64,000 nucleotides of DNA from Pedobacter sp. PAMC26386 (lineage in GTDB: Bacteria; Bacteroidota; Bacteroidia; Sphingobacteriales; Sphingobacteriaceae): NCBI GenBank assembly GCA_014302835.1, contig CP060294.1:2567067-2631066 (forward strand), in the 5' to 3' direction. Of this stretch, positions 63,134 through 64,000 are shown piece after piece. Position 1 is the stretch's first letter, and each line of letters begins with the position of its first letter. Position numbers and translations under genes: made by a program. The notes below the pieces were generated by a model that worked only from the letters and a program-made list of their open reading frames with translations, searched no databases and was not told the origin of the DNA.

Positions 63134-64000
63134 TTACATTCTCTCTGGAACTTCAATTCCTAAAATACGCATACCCGATTTAAGAATATTTGCAGTCACC
63201 CAGCTCAGATTTAATCTATGTTGTTTAATCGCTTCATCTTCTTCCTTCACGATTGGCGGAATCTCATGATAAAACTTATTAAACATCTTAGCAACCTCAT
63301 AAATATAGTTCGCTAAAGTAGCAGGACTAAATGCTTTAGCAGAAGAAGCAATTTCAGCAGGATATCTTGATAACAAGATGATCATTTCCAGTTCAGTTGC
63401 AGATAAAACTATATCCTTATCCACATGCTGACCTTTTTTATAATCCGCTTTGCTTAACAGCGATTTAATCCTTGCATGCGTATATTGAATAAACGGACCT
63501 GTATTGCCCTGGAAGTCGATAGACTCAGCAGGATCAAATAACAAACGTTTCTTAGGCTCAACCTTCAGCAAGAAGTATTTCAACGCCCCCATTCCAATTT
63601 TATAGTAAAGACTTTCTTTCTCTTCCTCACTGAAATGATCTACTTTACCCAGTGCTTCAGTTTTCTGCTTAGCAGTAGCGATCATTTCCGCTATCAGATC
63701 ATCCGCATCAACCACAGTACCTTCACGTGATTTCATTTTACCACTAGGCAGATCTACCATTCCATAAGATAAATGATATAATCCTTTAGCCCAGCTCTTA
63801 CCTAACTTATCTAAAATCAGGAACAGAACCTTAAAGTGATAATCCTGCTCATTACCTACCACATAAATAGACTCATCCATTTTGAAATCATCATATTTCA
63901 TTTGTGCAGTACCCAGATCCTGAGTGATATAAACAGAAGTTCCATCCGCACGAAGTACTAATTTCTGATCCAGTCCATCCTCAGTAAGATCGATCCAGAC
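63134..64000 (-). CDS. argS: Arginyl-tRNA synthetase, 3' part (runs off the window)
   Basis: 289 codons reach the right edge without a start. The frame from 64000 reads VWIDLTEDGLDQKLVLRADG, then TSVYITQDLGTAQMKYDDF, with YVVGNEQDYHFKVLF. This is the class I Rossmann half, and GKMKSREGTVV is the position of the KMSK loop. The C-terminal DALR anticodon-binding helical domain ends the protein (SRYPAEIASSAKAFSPATLA, FNKFYHEIPPI, ILGIEVPERM). Charges tRNA-Arg. The remaining N-terminal half, with the HIGH motif, is outside. Confidence 0.97.
   Translation of the reverse strand, partial: VWIDLTEDGLDQKLVLRADGTSVYITQDLGTAQMKYDDFKMDESIYVVGNEQDYHFKVLFLILDKLGKSWAKGLYHLSYGMVDLPSGKMKSREGTVVDADDLIAEMIATAKQKTEALGKVDHFSEEEKESLYYKIGMGALKYFLLKVEPKKRLLFDPAESIDFQGNTGPFIQYTHARIKSLLSKADYKKGQHVDKDIVLSATELEMIILLSRYPAEIASSAKAFSPATLANYIYEVAKMFNKFYHEIPPIVKEEDEAIKQHRLNLSWVTANILKSGMRILGIEVPERM

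Overview
The window reads as a low-GC chromosome segment from a Bacteroidota member, most probably Sphingobacteriaceae and close to Pedobacter. The grounds are two SusC/SusD pairs, a FecI/FecR-type sigma/anti-sigma pair, a one-protein hybrid two-component regulator, TlpA-type thioredoxins, weak Shine-Dalgarno sequences, and the core genes mnmE, dgt and argS at the right end. No rRNA, tRNA or CRISPR array was seen.

Layout. (1) 138-8492 (+): ECF sigma factor, FecR anti-sigma factor, STN-type SusC, SusD and a secreted TlpA-like protein with a DUF3738-like tail. (2) 8564-10167 (-): a MauE/DoxX-like membrane redox protein followed by three tandem paralogous small cysteine proteins with duplicated leader DNA. 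It faces region 1 across a shared terminator and is the best candidate for an undescribed system. (3) 10551-12854: MaoC-like dehydratase, AraC regulator and SnoaL-like protein. (4) 12986-19205 (-): an oxidative operon of GMC oxidoreductase, aldehyde dehydrogenase, an atypical P450, an ABM-domain membrane protein, an alpha/beta hydrolase and a broken FMN reductase. (5) 19481-20745: a frameshifted IS3-family (IS407-group) element next to a solitary 47-bp IS-type end. (6) 20803-23769: VOC protein, M61-like peptidase and a dead alcohol dehydrogenase. (7) 23820-35684: a compact fructan utilisation locus (MFS porter, fructokinase, SusC, SusD, GH32) with a divergent hybrid regulator carrying a periplasmic sugar-binding sensor. 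(8) 35810-39830: HxlR regulator, NmrA-like reductase, gene fragments and a secreted Tiki/EreA-like protein. (9) 40039-46743: GH51 arabinofuranosidase and an L-fucose-type operon (GH29, mutarotase, aldo/keto reductase, Zn-alcohol dehydrogenase) with a divergent AraC gene.

(10) 47051-58949 is a decayed genomic island at the 3' end of mnmE. Its mnmE-proximal end carries a frameshifted zinc-ribbon/HTH protein and a broken tyrosine recombinase. Its far end preserves a second, diverged copy of the last mnmE codons together with the same approximately 300-bp leader. A third relic of the HTH protein lies at 38.4 kb. This is what repeated integration at one site would leave. The cargo is a PDDEXK nuclease protein, NAD(P)-dependent oxidoreductases, SnoaL-like and ABM proteins, HxlR and AraC regulators, and debris of at least three IS types. 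(11) 58950-64000: core genes mnmE, an AI-2E family transporter gene, dgt and the 3' part of argS.

Cooperation. The fructan locus is self-contained: GH32 cleaves fructan outside the cytoplasm, SusCD and the MFS porter import product, fructokinase phosphorylates it, and the sensor-regulator matches this substrate. The fucose locus releases L-fucose and begins its oxidation, but the dehydratase and aldolase steps are not in the window. The oxidative operon and the island cargo share a theme of small-molecule oxidation and reduction with unknown substrates.
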